64,000 nt of DNA, taken from assembly GCA_963643165.1 (NCBI GenBank), contig CAVIJD010000001.1, forward strand, positions 1 to 64,000, read 5' to 3'. The stretch's first letter is position 1. Every line of letters begins with the position of its first letter. Both the position numbers and the translations under genes were made by a program. The DNA is from F23-D06 sp963643165. GTDB lineage: Bacteria; Bacteroidota; Bacteroidia; Bacteroidales; WCHB1-69. This document shows, in pieces, positions 1 to 9,333 of the stretch. The notes beneath the pieces are model-generated. The model was not told the origin of the DNA and did not search any database. It worked only from the letters and a program-made list of their open reading frames with translations.

Positions 1-59
1 CGAACTCGCGACCCCATGCGTGACAGGCATGTATTCTAACCAAACTGAACTACCGATCC
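1..59 (-). tRNA. tRNA-Asp (GTC), 3' end outside the window
   Basis: Read on the minus strand from position 59, the sequence begins GGATCGGTAGTTCAG and continues through a D-arm with GGTT, an anticodon stem-loop CTGTCAC (anticodon GTC, Asp) and the start of a T-arm (GAGTTCG) where the window stops. It closely resembles bacterial tRNA-Asp. The T-arm 3' side and the acceptor 3' strand lie beyond position 1, so closure of the acceptor stem cannot be checked. Confidence 0.92.
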
Positions 60-78
60 GTTCGTCGTTTGAACGCTG

Positions 79-86
79 CAAAAGTA
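79..86 (-). promoter_or_regulatory. Putative Bacteroidota -7 element for tRNA-Asp
   Basis: On the minus strand this reads TACTTTTG, matching the Bacteroidota primary sigma -7 consensus TAnnTTTG, about 20 bases ahead of the tRNA 5' end. No convincing -33 TTTG was picked out. It is a short motif, so this is inference from position. Confidence 0.5.
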
Positions 87-180
87 TGCTTTTTTTTGTT
101 CGTTCGGTATGTTATTTGAAAAAATTTTTTTCTTGATTAAATTATTGAATATAAATAGTTTATGTGTCAGTTGCGTAATT

Positions 181-2466
181 TTAGAATCTCCAGACCATTC
201 CAAAGTAGTACAAAAACGGGAGTTGGTATATCATTTCGTTCGAAGTTCTGTTCACGTAGAAGATGTTTTTGTAGTTGTAAACATTAGAGAACGAGACACT
301 CAATTCGATGGTCTGCCGTTCGCCCAAGAAGAATTTTTTCTTGGCGCTGAGGTCAAGGCGGTGGTAGTTGGGCAGACGTGCCTGGTTGTAGTCAGACAGC
401 AGGAAAGTGATATCTTCGTTGGTGGAGATGTAGTCGTCGTTGATGCCTGTGGGGGTGTAGTCGGGGTAATAGGCCCTGGTTTGCGTGAACGGGAAGCCAG
501 TGCCGAAGTTCCAACGGGCGTCCACCTGCCATGACTTGCGTTTGCCGAAGGCGTATGACACCAGCAGGTTGATGTTGTGTCTTCTGTCGAAGTGCGGGTT
601 GTATTCGAGAATGCCGTCGTTTCTCTTGACCCATCCCAGAGAATAGACAAACCAGACGTAAAATCCTTTGTTGTCGTATTTTACAGAGATGTCTCCACCA
701 TAGGCGCGCCCTTTCTCCCAAATAAACTCGTTGTCTTCGTCCATCACTTTGTATCTGTTGGTCGTGATGAGTTGCGAGAAGTTTTTGTAGTATCCCTCGA
801 TGTTCATTGTGATGTGTTGGGTGGGGTCATACTCCAGTCCGAGCACAATATGCTGCGATTTCTGCAGGCGTCCTTTCATTGTGTCTCCCGTGCCGAGCAT
901 GGTGTTGGCCAAAAGGTTGTTGTCAACGGGGGATGACATGAAACCGTTGAAGAGGCTGACCACATCCTGGTCGGAGGTTACAGAGATCAGGTTCTGCGAG
1001 TAGAGGCCGGCGGCCAACTTGAGCCGGAGGTTGCGTTTGATGTTGTATTTCAGGGCAAGGCGCGGTTCTGGCGAGGCTTCACCAACAGAATAGTAGTACT
1101 GCAGTCTGAACCCGGGCTCGATGATGAGTTTGTTGCGGAGGTTGTATTTGTATTTCGCAAAAACGGAGAAGTCTGTGGTGTGGTCTTCGATGGTGGCTTG
1201 GCTGAGGAGGGTGGGATAGGTGTACTTTGTGTTGAAGCCAACGGTTTCGACGCCCACGTTGAGAACGCTGCTGCCTAAATAATAGTTGAAGTTGAGGTTG
1301 AACGTGAAGCCGTCCATGGTGCTGCTTTGGCTGGACGACGCGGTCTGGACATCGGTGAGGTCGCATCCGTAATTGGAGTAGGCCAATGATCCGTCGATGG
1401 TTACGGGCACGCCGCCGGGCACAATCTGGAAGTTGGAGCCCACGCCCCAGTTGTCCCATGCATAGGTGGCAATGGAGCTGTAGTTCACTTTGTCGTCAAA
1501 ACGGAATCCGAAGATGTTGAGTTTTGACCCGTTCAAGGTTGACAAGGTTACTTTTCCGTAGAGGTCAAGGAAGTTGTACGGCAGTCCGTCGCCCTCCACG
1601 TAGGGGTAGAATATGTTTGCGGCCTGTTTCAGGAACGATCCCTTGCCGGAGAGGACGAAACTCAAGGCTGTCTTGCGGTCGTCTTTGAGTTTTACAATCG
1701 GTCCTTCGAGCATGATTTGCGATTCGATGTTGCTCAGGTCTATTTTTCCCGCGAGCCGCTTTTTGTTGCCGTCGCGGGTCTTGATGTCCATGACAGAGGA
1801 GATTCTTCCGCCGAATTCTGCGCCGAAGCCTCCCGTGTAGATGTCGGCGCTGCTCATGATGTCCATGTCGAATACGGAGAATATGCCGATGGAGTGGAAC
1901 GGGTTGTAGATGATGACACCGTCAAGCAGCAGCATGTTCTGGGCCGGTGTGCCGCCCCTCACATAGAGTTGTCCGCCCTGGTCGCCGGTGGAGACCACGC
2001 CGGGCAGTACTTGAAGGTATTGCGCAAAGTCGGGCTGGCCGCCAATGGCGGGCATTTTGCTCATGTCCTTAGGCGTGATGCTCACTACCGAGGTGCGGGT
2101 TTCTTGCTCCTTGCGCTGCCCCTCTCCCTGTATCTGAACGCTCTCTAACATGGTGGAACTGGGTGACAGCGAGTAGCGTTTGGTGAAGAGCTGATCCTTG
2201 GTGACAATGAGGGAGTCGAACAGGTCGGTGAATCCGGGCGAGGTGATCTTGACCGCATATTTCCCGACGGGAATCTTGTTGATGGCGAATGCGCCGCTGC
2301 CGTCTGAAAGTGTGCCTATGGAGGTGCCGACTAACTGTATCATGCAGTAGGGCAACACTTCACCGTTGGAGTCGTCGTAGGTGAAACCTTTCAGGATGGC
2401 ATGCTGTGCGTTGAGCGCCGGGATGATTATGCAGAGTGCGGAGAGGAATAAAAATATCCTTTTCAT
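181..2466 (-). CDS. TonB-dependent outer-membrane receptor
   Basis: A 761-aa outer-membrane protein. A signal peptide (MKRIFLFLSALCIIIPALNA) is followed by a carboxypeptidase-regulatory-like beta-sandwich (about residues 25-105; GEVLPYCMIQLVGTSIGTLSDGSG). Next come a plug domain (about 120-240; LYVRGGTPAQNMLLLDGV, GGFGAEFGGRISSVMDIKTR) and a beta-barrel ending in an aromatic residue (FGMVWRF), the usual outer-membrane signature. Family knowledge: these proteins take up substrates with energy from TonB-ExbBD. The barrel is somewhat short for the SusC class and no SusD-like partner is adjacent, so this is probably a non-SusC receptor of unknown substrate. The ATG start follows directly on a plausible promoter at 2501-2508. 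It is a single gene upstream of tRNA-Asp, in the same direction. Confidence 0.93.
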   Translation of the reverse strand: MKRIFLFLSALCIIIPALNAQHAILKGFTYDDSNGEVLPYCMIQLVGTSIGTLSDGSGAFAINKIPVGKYAVKITSPGFTDLFDSLIVTKDQLFTKRYSLSPSSTMLESVQIQGEGQRKEQETRTSVVSITPKDMSKMPAIGGQPDFAQYLQVLPGVVSTGDQGGQLYVRGGTPAQNMLLLDGVIIYNPFHSIGIFSVFDMDIMSSADIYTGGFGAEFGGRISSVMDIKTRDGNKKRLAGKIDLSNIESQIMLEGPIVKLKDDRKTALSFVLSGKGSFLKQAANIFYPYVEGDGLPYNFLDLYGKVTLSTLNGSKLNIFGFRFDDKVNYSSIATYAWDNWGVGSNFQIVPGGVPVTIDGSLAYSNYGCDLTDVQTASSSQSSTMDGFTFNLNFNYYLGSSVLNVGVETVGFNTKYTYPTLLSQATIEDHTTDFSVFAKYKYNLRNKLIIEPGFRLQYYYSVGEASPEPRLALKYNIKRNLRLKLAAGLYSQNLISVTSDQDVVSLFNGFMSSPVDNNLLANTMLGTGDTMKGRLQKSQHIVLGLEYDPTQHITMNIEGYYKNFSQLITTNRYKVMDEDNEFIWEKGRAYGGDISVKYDNKGFYVWFVYSLGWVKRNDGILEYNPHFDRRHNINLLVSYAFGKRKSWQVDARWNFGTGFPFTQTRAYYPDYTPTGINDDYISTNEDITFLLSDYNQARLPNYHRLDLSAKKKFFLGERQTIELSVSFSNVYNYKNIFYVNRTSNEMIYQLPFLYYFGMVWRF

Positions 2467-2500
2467 TTATCTGGTTCGTTTCGTTTGGATTATAAGGCTG

Positions 2501-2508
2501 CAAACATA
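2501..2508 (-). promoter_or_regulatory. Putative -7 element for the TonB receptor gene
   Basis: The minus strand reads TATGTTTG, a match to TAnnTTTG, 35-42 bases upstream of the receptor start codon. It lies between purD and the receptor, which supports separate transcription of the receptor. Motif match only. Confidence 0.45.
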
Positions 2509-2537
2509 CAACAATTATGATATGAATTGACGTTCCC

Positions 2538-3796
<1,259 letters not shown>

Positions 3797-3800
<4 letters not shown>

Positions 3801-5170
3801 TGTTCTTTCTTCGTTATTAAATATCCGTTGTATCGGTTCATGACCTCGTTGGTGTAGTTTATGGTATGCCTGCCGGGATAATAGCCGCATTTGACCACGG
3901 GGTCGCTGTAGTATTCTTTGTGTGATTTGAGGGTGAGGTATTCCGCCACCTCTTCCCATTTCAAGGCATTGCCGCCGTATTTGCGGCAAAGAGCTTGCGC
4001 GTCCAGGATGTGCCCGGGACCGGCATTGTAGGAGGCTGCCACAAAATGGTAGATGTCGGCGGTGTCGGTCTTGTTGGCAAAAATGTTGTACAGATGGGAG
4101 ATGTAGCGCGCGCCCGCCCACAACTGCTCTTCCACGGACGAACTGTCGGTGATGCCATAACGCTCACAGGTGGCCGGCATCATCTGCATTATGCCGAAAC
4201 TGCCGCCCATGCCTAAAACGTCAGAAGAGAAATGCGACTCCTGATAAATGATGGAAGACATGAAACGCCAGTCGATGTGATAACGGGAACAGGCCGCTTT
4301 CATACATTTGTCATACGAGGAGATGTTCTCCCTTCGGCTGCCGAACGACCGCTTGATGACGTAAGAATGGGCGGAAAGGTATTTTTCACAGAGCTTCTGG
4401 TATTGCTTGGTCTGCTTGAATTGGACCAACCATTGGTTTATTTCGTCGTTCAATTCCGGATGGAACGGATTGAGCCCCCAGGTTCTGGGGAAGTTGTCGC
4501 CGATGCGGGGGCCGATGTGCAGCCCGGTGTAGAATGGCAACATCGTGATGGCTACGTTGTAGTTGCACACGACATAATCCACCAAGGTGTCTTCTAACAT
4601 GGCAAAAAGATCTTCAACCGTGAGGTCTTTGTCGTGAGCCAACGTCCATTTTCCGGAAGAACCTAAGATGGAGAAATCAATTTTGCGGGCATATTTGGCT
4701 GGGGCGTGTACGACATGCACGCTGTTGCTGTCAATGGCCATTTTCTTGCGCATGATCAGCACGGGATAGGTGTATGAATGTGGTTCGGACTCAGCAAGAT
4801 AGAGCGGCACATAAAGTTCTTTGTTGAAGTCAAAACCTACAATGTCGTAGTCGTTTGAAAAGGACTTGAGCAAGGCCTGGTCGGGGTCCACCTCGATGGA
4901 GATGGCTACGGGACGGTGCAGGTCTTTGCCCAGTTGCCGTATCAAGTCGTACTGGAATCCAATGACCGAGCCTTGATAGACAAAATAATCGGCGGCATGA
5001 TAGTAGATGAGCGCTTTGATGGTGTCTCCGTGTCCCGGCACCGTGGCCTCTTTCCGTTCTATTTTCTCAATAATCGAAATCGGGGTTATCCGCTTGTGCA
5101 AAAGCAGAAAAACGACCAATACAGCTACTGCGGCGGCAAGGAATATGTAACTAACGTGTTTTCTTTTCAA
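3797..5170 (-). CDS. mltF: MltF-type membrane-bound lytic murein transglycosylase
   Basis: An exported peptidoglycan lyase. After a single N-terminal membrane segment (YIFLAAAVAVLVVFLLL), residues of about 50-290 resemble a periplasmic solute-binding (SBP_bac_3) domain (GFQYDLIRQLGKDL, YDIVGFDF). The C-terminal 170 residues are an SLT/lysozyme-like domain: QESHFSSDVLGMGGSFGIMQ contains the catalytic Glu and the G-x-x-GxxQ signature, followed by MPATCERYG and the AASYNAGPGH motif. This two-domain order is that of MltF. No ATG fits. Candidate starts are TTG at 5170 (L-KRKHVSYIF, chosen because it puts a basic stretch directly before the membrane segment) or TTG at 5230 (20 residues longer). The stop overlaps the purD start. 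Confidence 0.87.
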
Positions 5171-5246
5171 AACTCTGTTTTTGGCATTGTTCCGTCTGGG
5201 GGCGGCAAAGACGGCCAGCGAGCAGGGCAATGCGCAGCGTTGGATA

Positions 5247-5708
5247 TTACTGGAAATCCCGTCTGGAAAGATAGACCGTCTTCTTGGAAGGGTTGCTGTA
5301 GCCTTTCTTCTCGTTGACGTAGTTGTCTTCCGTTATGCTGACCTCTACGGTGTCGCAGTATATGCCCACCGGGGCATCGTTCTCCTTAATGGTGTCTGAA
5401 ATCAGCACAACGCGCAGCAAAACAGGATTTTGGATTGCCGAGAATGAGAAGACACCCGACTGGTTTGTCAAGCCGTTGATGCGGGCCAAGGTAGTGTCGC
5501 AATAATATTGGGAGCCGCGTGCCGTGTCATAGTACTGATATTTGCTCGAGTCAACATAGACATGGATGCCGGCGGCCGCCGTGGAGTCTTCCGGATAAAG
5601 ACAGGTTATTTCAAAGGCCAGAGGGTAGTCGCGGTGCGCACATTGTATGAAACAGAAGAAACCTACCATGCAAAAAAGGATAGGGATAAGGAAACGCAGC
5701 TTTTTCAT
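5247..5708 (-). CDS. Small lipoprotein of unknown function
   Basis: A 153-aa protein with an N-terminal signal and a probable lipidation cysteine (GFFCFIQCAHRD; Cys at about residue 24). The rest is predicted beta-rich and acidic, without a domain I recognise. The sequence around residues 75-125 (GLTNQSGVFSFSAIQNPVLLRV) looks like a small beta-sandwich of the carboxypeptidase-regulatory type, which is a guess. It sits 17-77 bases upstream of the lytic transglycosylase gene in the same direction, so it probably belongs to the lipoprotein-mltF-purD transcript, with a promoter at 5735-5742. No function is assigned. Confidence 0.7.
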   Translation of the reverse strand: MKKLRFLIPILFCMVGFFCFIQCAHRDYPLAFEITCLYPEDSTAAAGIHVYVDSSKYQYYDTARGSQYYCDTTLARINGLTNQSGVFSFSAIQNPVLLRVVLISDTIKENDAPVGIYCDTVEVSITEDNYVNEKKGYSNPSKKTVYLSRRDFQ

Positions 5709-5734
5709 ATTCGTTCATTCTAAAAAATCGGTTG

Positions 5735-5742
5735 CAAAGATA
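5735..5742 (-). promoter_or_regulatory. Putative -7 element for lipoprotein-mltF-purD
   Basis: The minus strand reads TATCTTTG (TAnnTTTG consensus), 27-34 bases ahead of the lipoprotein start at 5708. The same octamer occurs at the truA/ABC divergent region and upstream of 22480. Confidence 0.5.
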
Positions 5743-5781
5743 CACATATTTTGATATGAAGCAACTTGAATATAAAAACGG

Positions 5782-5817
5782 GCATTGTTTTTCGGAACGC
5801 CGCACGAAAAACAATGC
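5782..5817 (-). terminator. Rho-independent terminator after the engB/META genes
   Basis: A perfect 13-bp inverted repeat (GCATTGTTTTTCG / CGAAAAACAATGC) with a 10-base loop. On the minus strand it is followed within a few bases by CGTTTTTATA. It lies 44 bases beyond the stop of the META-domain gene and upstream of the next promoter (5735-5742), a natural place to end the upstream transcript. Confidence 0.75.
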
Positions 5818-5860
5818 AGTCCCTGTTTTTAATCGTTGGGCGTGTTATAGGTCAGAAATG

Positions 5861-6298
5861 CTACTCTCCGTTGTCGGGTTTTCCGCCGTTCACGAAGCGC
5901 ATGGTCTCTTTTTTCCCGGAGAAGAGCGTCAAGGTGTTCCCGGACAACGTGTAGGAGTTGATTTCTTTCTTCAAGGCTTTCATCATGGCATCTTCCGTGT
6001 TCATCTGGCCGCAAAGCATCTTGGTGGCGCCGCTGTAGGAGAGTTCTATTTTCTGCTTTTTCTGTTGATAATTGCCAAAAAAGGCGTTGCAGCTGAAGTT
6101 GCCGTAGTAGCTTCCGTCTTGTTCAAATACGATGTAGGGCTTCTTTTCACAAGCCGCCGTGTCGATGTCTCTCCCGTCGATGGCGACAAGATTCCATTGG
6201 ATGTTGCAGAGGTCTGCGGCAGAGGCGGCCTCTTTTGTGGAGCGGCACCCTGAAAGGCATGCCGCCATAATGCAGACGATGACAAGTGTTTTTTTCAT
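5861..6298 (-). CDS. META-domain (HslJ-like) lipoprotein
   Basis: A 145-aa lipoprotein. The signal peptide ends in a lipobox (MAACLSGC; Cys at about residue 17). The mature part carries the META/HslJ fold signature: a start such as CNIQWNLVAIDGRDI, then PYIVFEQDGSYYGNFSCNAFFGNYQ and a late LSGNTLTLFSG. In other bacteria META proteins are envelope or heat-shock/novobiocin-related factors of unclear biochemistry. The frame extends upstream, but the ATG at 6298 gives the correct signal peptide and overlaps the engB stop by ATGA, so I chose it. It is the last gene of the unit before the terminator at 5782-5817. Confidence 0.85.
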   Translation of the reverse strand: MKKTLVIVCIMAACLSGCRSTKEAASAADLCNIQWNLVAIDGRDIDTAACEKKPYIVFEQDGSYYGNFSCNAFFGNYQQKKQKIELSYSGATKMLCGQMNTEDAMMKALKKEINSYTLSGNTLTLFSGKKETMRFVNGGKPDNGE

Positions 6299-6915
6299 TG
6301 TGCCTCGTTGTTGTTTGGGTTGTACTGTTGGTTGATGCGGTCGATGAACGAAAGGATGGTTTCCCGCCCTTTTCCCGTGGCGGCCGAAGATGCTATGATG
6401 TAGGGGAGTTCTTCCCACGTCTCCATCAGCCGGTTTTTGTACCGTTGGATGTTCCCTTGTGCTCTTCCGGCCGAGAGTTTGTCGGTTTTGGTGAAAATCA
6501 GGGCGAAAGGTATGCCGTTTTCGCCTAAGTTGTCGATAAATTCAAGGTCGATGTTTTGAGGGTCCAAACGCGAGTCTATCAGGACGAAGACAATCTGCAG
6601 GTTCTCGCGCAAGCGAAGGTAGTCGCTGATCATCTTCTGCCATTTCTCACGCATGGCTTTGGAAATGGAGGCATATCCGTAGCCCGGAAGGTCCACGAGA
6701 TACCACTCCTTGTTGATGAGAAAGTGGTTGATGGTCTGCGTTTTCCCGGGTTTGGAGGATGTTTTGGCAAGTTTCCCGTTCTGTACCAGCATGTTGATGA
6801 GCGAGGACTTGCCCACGTTTGAACGTCCGATGAACGCATACTCGGGCAGCGTCGCCGACGGGCATTTTTTCCAGTCGGTGGTGCTCTGTACAAAAACCGC
6901 ACTTTTTACGGTCAT
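6295..6915 (-). CDS. engB: Ribosome biogenesis GTPase EngB (YsxC/YihA)
   Basis: A 206-aa cytoplasmic GTPase, known in the family to be needed for late assembly of the large ribosomal subunit. Motifs in order: G1 GRSNVGKSS (about residues 30-38), G2 region KPGKTQTINHF, G3 DLPGYG, G4 TKTD and G5-like ASSAATGKG. Length is normal. An upstream in-frame start at 6954 would overlap the EnvC-like gene by 23 bases. I prefer ATG 6915 (MTVKSAVF), which fits the family N-terminus and leaves a 16-base gap. The stop overlaps the META gene start by 4 bases. Confidence 0.95.
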   Translation of the reverse strand: MTVKSAVFVQSTTDWKKCPSATLPEYAFIGRSNVGKSSLINMLVQNGKLAKTSSKPGKTQTINHFLINKEWYLVDLPGYGYASISKAMREKWQKMISDYLRLRENLQIVFVLIDSRLDPQNIDLEFIDNLGENGIPFALIFTKTDKLSAGRAQGNIQRYKNRLMETWEELPYIIASSAATGKGRETILSFIDRINQQYNPNNNEAQ

Positions 6916-6931
6916 GGTGTTGTCTCGGTTG

Positions 6932-8230
6932 TTATCTTCGGGCGAGCCAGTCATTGGGGTTCAAATAATTGTTGTTTTTCCAGATTTCAAAATGAAGTTC
7001 GTAAGTGTCTGACGAGCTGTTGCGCGCCACTTTCCCGATGGTTTGCCGGGTGGAGACTTTCTGTCCTTTTTTGACGGTTACAGAGGCAAGATTCTGATAC
7101 ACGGAGATGTATTCCCCGTGGCGTATCATCACTACTTTGGTGCCCATGATGTCCATGATGCCCGTGACCTCGCCTTCGAAGACTGCTCGCACGTCCGTGC
7201 CGGACTCGGCCAATATGTCGATGCCCCGGTTTTCTACCATAACCGAGGGCACGTCAGGATGTGGATAGTTGCCGAAGTCGCTGACTTTAGCTCCTTTTAC
7301 GACAGGCCACGGCAGCTTTCCTTTGTTGCTGACAAAGGAACTGTTCAGCGCTTTTTCGTCCGGTGTCAACACCAACGCCGTGGATGCCCGCGATGCCGAA
7401 CTGCTCCCGGAACTCTTGCTTGACGAGGTGGAACCTTTCTTTGCCGATGAACTTTTCGTGTTTTTGGCATTGGCCTTGCTTATCTCCGCTTCAATGGCTC
7501 TCTTGATGGCTGCGTCCAACTCTTTTCTCTTTTTCTGCTTTGCCTTGAGCTGGGAAGTCAGTTGCTGCGACTGCTTTTTCAATTGCGCCGCATTCTGCGC
7601 CTTTTTGCGCCGGTCAACCTCCAATTGCTTCACTTCGTTCTCTTTGCCCGACAATAACCGCAACTTTTCCTCTTTCAAGGCGATGATCTCGTTGTTTTTC
7701 TGCTTCAGTTCATCTTGGGTCTGATAAATCTTGTCGGCCTGCTGACGAACATTGTGCGAGAATACGGTGTAAAACCGTATCCGCCTGAACATCTGGGCAA
7801 AATCTTCGGAGGCCAGGATGAAAGTGACTTTGTCCATCAACCTCCTGTTGCGGTAGGCCATGTAAACGACTTGGGCATAGTCGGCTTTCATATATTCCAA
7901 TTTCTTCTGAAGACTTTGGATGAGCTCTTGATTCAAGGCCTGCTGCTCTTCCATTTGCAAGATCTCCTGATTCAGGGCGGCAATCAGCTTCTCCCGGTTG
8001 TCAATCTGCTTCCTTAACACCGCGATCTGCTGCAAAGATGCTTTCTGGTTCTTTTCTGTTTTCTTCAGCAACTTCTGCGTCTGGGCAATCTCGTTCTCTA
8101 TCTTCTGCTTGTCTTTCTTCAACTGACTGCTGTTCTTGCTTTGGGCAAAAACGGCAGAATTGCCGGAAACGACAGCAAACAAGAGAATTATAAAGATTTG
8201 TCTGATATAGATTGCAAGACTGTGTTGCAT
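6932..8230 (-). CDS. EnvC-like coiled-coil protein with degenerate LytM (M23) domain
   Basis: A 432-aa exported protein: signal peptide (IFIILLFAVVSGNSAVFAQ), a long Lys/Gln/Glu-rich coiled coil (about residues 30-255), a Ser-rich linker (about 260-290) and a C-terminal LytM/peptidase-M23 fold. The zinc ligands of active M23 enzymes are replaced. Where H-x-G-x-D is expected the protein has NRGID (Asn at residue 334), and the late HxH motif reads ELHFEIW. The family EnvC/NlpD uses such inactive LytM domains to activate cell-wall amidases at division. I infer the same role here. The ATG at 8230 is chosen over an upstream start at 8305 because it starts the signal peptide. Confidence 0.88.
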   Translation of the reverse strand: MQHSLAIYIRQIFIILLFAVVSGNSAVFAQSKNSSQLKKDKQKIENEIAQTQKLLKKTEKNQKASLQQIAVLRKQIDNREKLIAALNQEILQMEEQQALNQELIQSLQKKLEYMKADYAQVVYMAYRNRRLMDKVTFILASEDFAQMFRRIRFYTVFSHNVRQQADKIYQTQDELKQKNNEIIALKEEKLRLLSGKENEVKQLEVDRRKKAQNAAQLKKQSQQLTSQLKAKQKKRKELDAAIKRAIEAEISKANAKNTKSSSAKKGSTSSSKSSGSSSASRASTALVLTPDEKALNSSFVSNKGKLPWPVVKGAKVSDFGNYPHPDVPSVMVENRGIDILAESGTDVRAVFEGEVTGIMDIMGTKVVMIRHGEYISVYQNLASVTVKKGQKVSTRQTIGKVARNSSSDTYELHFEIWKNNNYLNPNDWLARR

Positions 8231-8249
8231 CGCTGAAAATTTAAACCTA

Positions 8250-8257
8250 CAAAAGTA
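8250..8257 (-). promoter_or_regulatory. Putative -7 element for envC-like/engB/META genes
   Basis: The minus strand reads TACTTTTG (TAnnTTTG), 20-27 bases before the EnvC-like ATG. It would start a three-gene unit ending at the terminator 5782-5817. Confidence 0.45.
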
Positions 8258-8306
8258 CAAGTATGCGCTATGATAATTTATCTGGAGTGTTTTTTTTATA
8301 AACAAA

Positions 8307-8347
8307 CTGAGGTTGAAAATAAGAGCCTATATCAAGGCTTTCCTCAG
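8307..8347 (-). terminator. Possible terminator hairpin after the MauE/DoxX gene
   Basis: Nested inverted repeats (outer CTGAGG/CCTCAG, inner AGCCT/AGGCT) lie just past the stop at 8362, with a TTATTTTC stretch on the minus strand between the arms. The stem is interrupted and there is no clean T-run, so the call is weak. Confidence 0.3.
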
Positions 8348-8361
8348 GTTGGTACGATAGG

Positions 8362-9312
8362 TTAGTTTATGGGTTCGTTGTTCAGAAACTGCGTGATGGT
8401 CTGCTCGTCAAGCCGCCGGATGTCCAGAATGTCGACGATGTTGCCGTCTTGCAGCATTAGGAATGTGGGGAACTCGCCACCTACAAGTTGTACGGCCATG
8501 ACCGGGTTGACGGGTTGGTATCGGAACTTGTCTGCGCCAGTTTCCGCCTTGTAGGTTTGTATGGCCTCCTCGTCACCCCAAATGAAGAAGGTGACTTTGC
8601 CAGTGTTCAGATGGTGTTTCTCGACGATGGAGTTCAGTTTTGCGCCTCCGGTTTTGCAATATTTGCAGCCGGCGGCCAGGTATCCGACAAGGTGTCTGCC
8701 GTTGTCTATCTGAAGTGTGCGGATGGTAGAATCCTGCATGAAGGTCTCAAATGCTTCCTTATTGATGTTGTCTTTTCCCCCCGAGAAGAGTTTATAGACA
8801 GCATTGGTGGGGAAGAGTGCGAATGGCACCAGGATGGAGACGGCAAGGATGGCGATGCCGACCAGCCGTTTTCTTTTGAAGACGAGTTCTTTCTCGTTCC
8901 GCACCAGCAGCAACAACAGTATGGTTATGAGGTTTTTGACGATGGATACCGATGGACGCATCTGCACAAGGTCGCCCATGCAATGGCAGTTGGCGTCACT
9001 CCGGAAGAGGGCCGCATAGACAAGCAGGAGCGTGAACCCGGTCATCATGGCCATGGTGAGCCACCAAGCCGGCTTGTAGAAGATGCGGGTCGCGAGCAGG
9101 AGTCCGAGCACGAGTTCGGCTGCAATTACCAGTCGGGCAACCACCGCGCAGAGGGTGTACCCGAAAAGGTTGAAGCTGTAGATGTAGATTTCAAAGTTGT
9201 CGAGGGAGAGCAATTTCAGCACCGCGGTGGCAACGAAGAAGGCTCCGAGCAATAGGCGCACGATGATTTTCAGTATGCGGATGGTCTTGTCTTTGTTAAG
9301 CGTCAGTGTCAT
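8362..9312 (-). CDS. MauE/DoxX-like membrane protein fused to a thioredoxin-like domain
   Basis: A 316-aa protein. The N-terminal half has about four transmembrane segments in the DoxX/MauE pattern (VRLLLGAFFVATAVLKLLSLDNFEIY, LVIAAELVLGLLLAT, ALFRSDANCHCMGDL with a CxC pair). One more segment (IAILAVSILVPFALFP) leads into an extracytoplasmic C-terminal part of about 130 residues with a CxxC-type motif (LAAGCKYCKTG), FFIWGDEE and a cis-Pro-like GEFPTF. This is a plausible redox pair: a membrane electron carrier feeding a thioredoxin-fold domain. MauE-family proteins serve disulfide or cofactor maturation. The exact role here is not known. The gene follows the ABC ATPase gene by 21 bases, likely in one transcript. 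Confidence 0.75.
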   Translation of the reverse strand: MTLTLNKDKTIRILKIIVRLLLGAFFVATAVLKLLSLDNFEIYIYSFNLFGYTLCAVVARLVIAAELVLGLLLATRIFYKPAWWLTMAMMTGFTLLLVYAALFRSDANCHCMGDLVQMRPSVSIVKNLITILLLLLVRNEKELVFKRKRLVGIAILAVSILVPFALFPTNAVYKLFSGGKDNINKEAFETFMQDSTIRTLQIDNGRHLVGYLAAGCKYCKTGGAKLNSIVEKHHLNTGKVTFFIWGDEEAIQTYKAETGADKFRYQPVNPVMAVQLVGGEFPTFLMLQDGNIVDILDIRRLDEQTITQFLNNEPIN

Positions 9313-9333
9313 AGTAGTGTTTGCTGTTAAGGA

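Noticed and set aside
109..534. Plus-strand frame opposite the 3' part of the TonB receptor
   Set aside because: Its start lies in an AT-rich gap and most of it is antisense to a clear receptor barrel.
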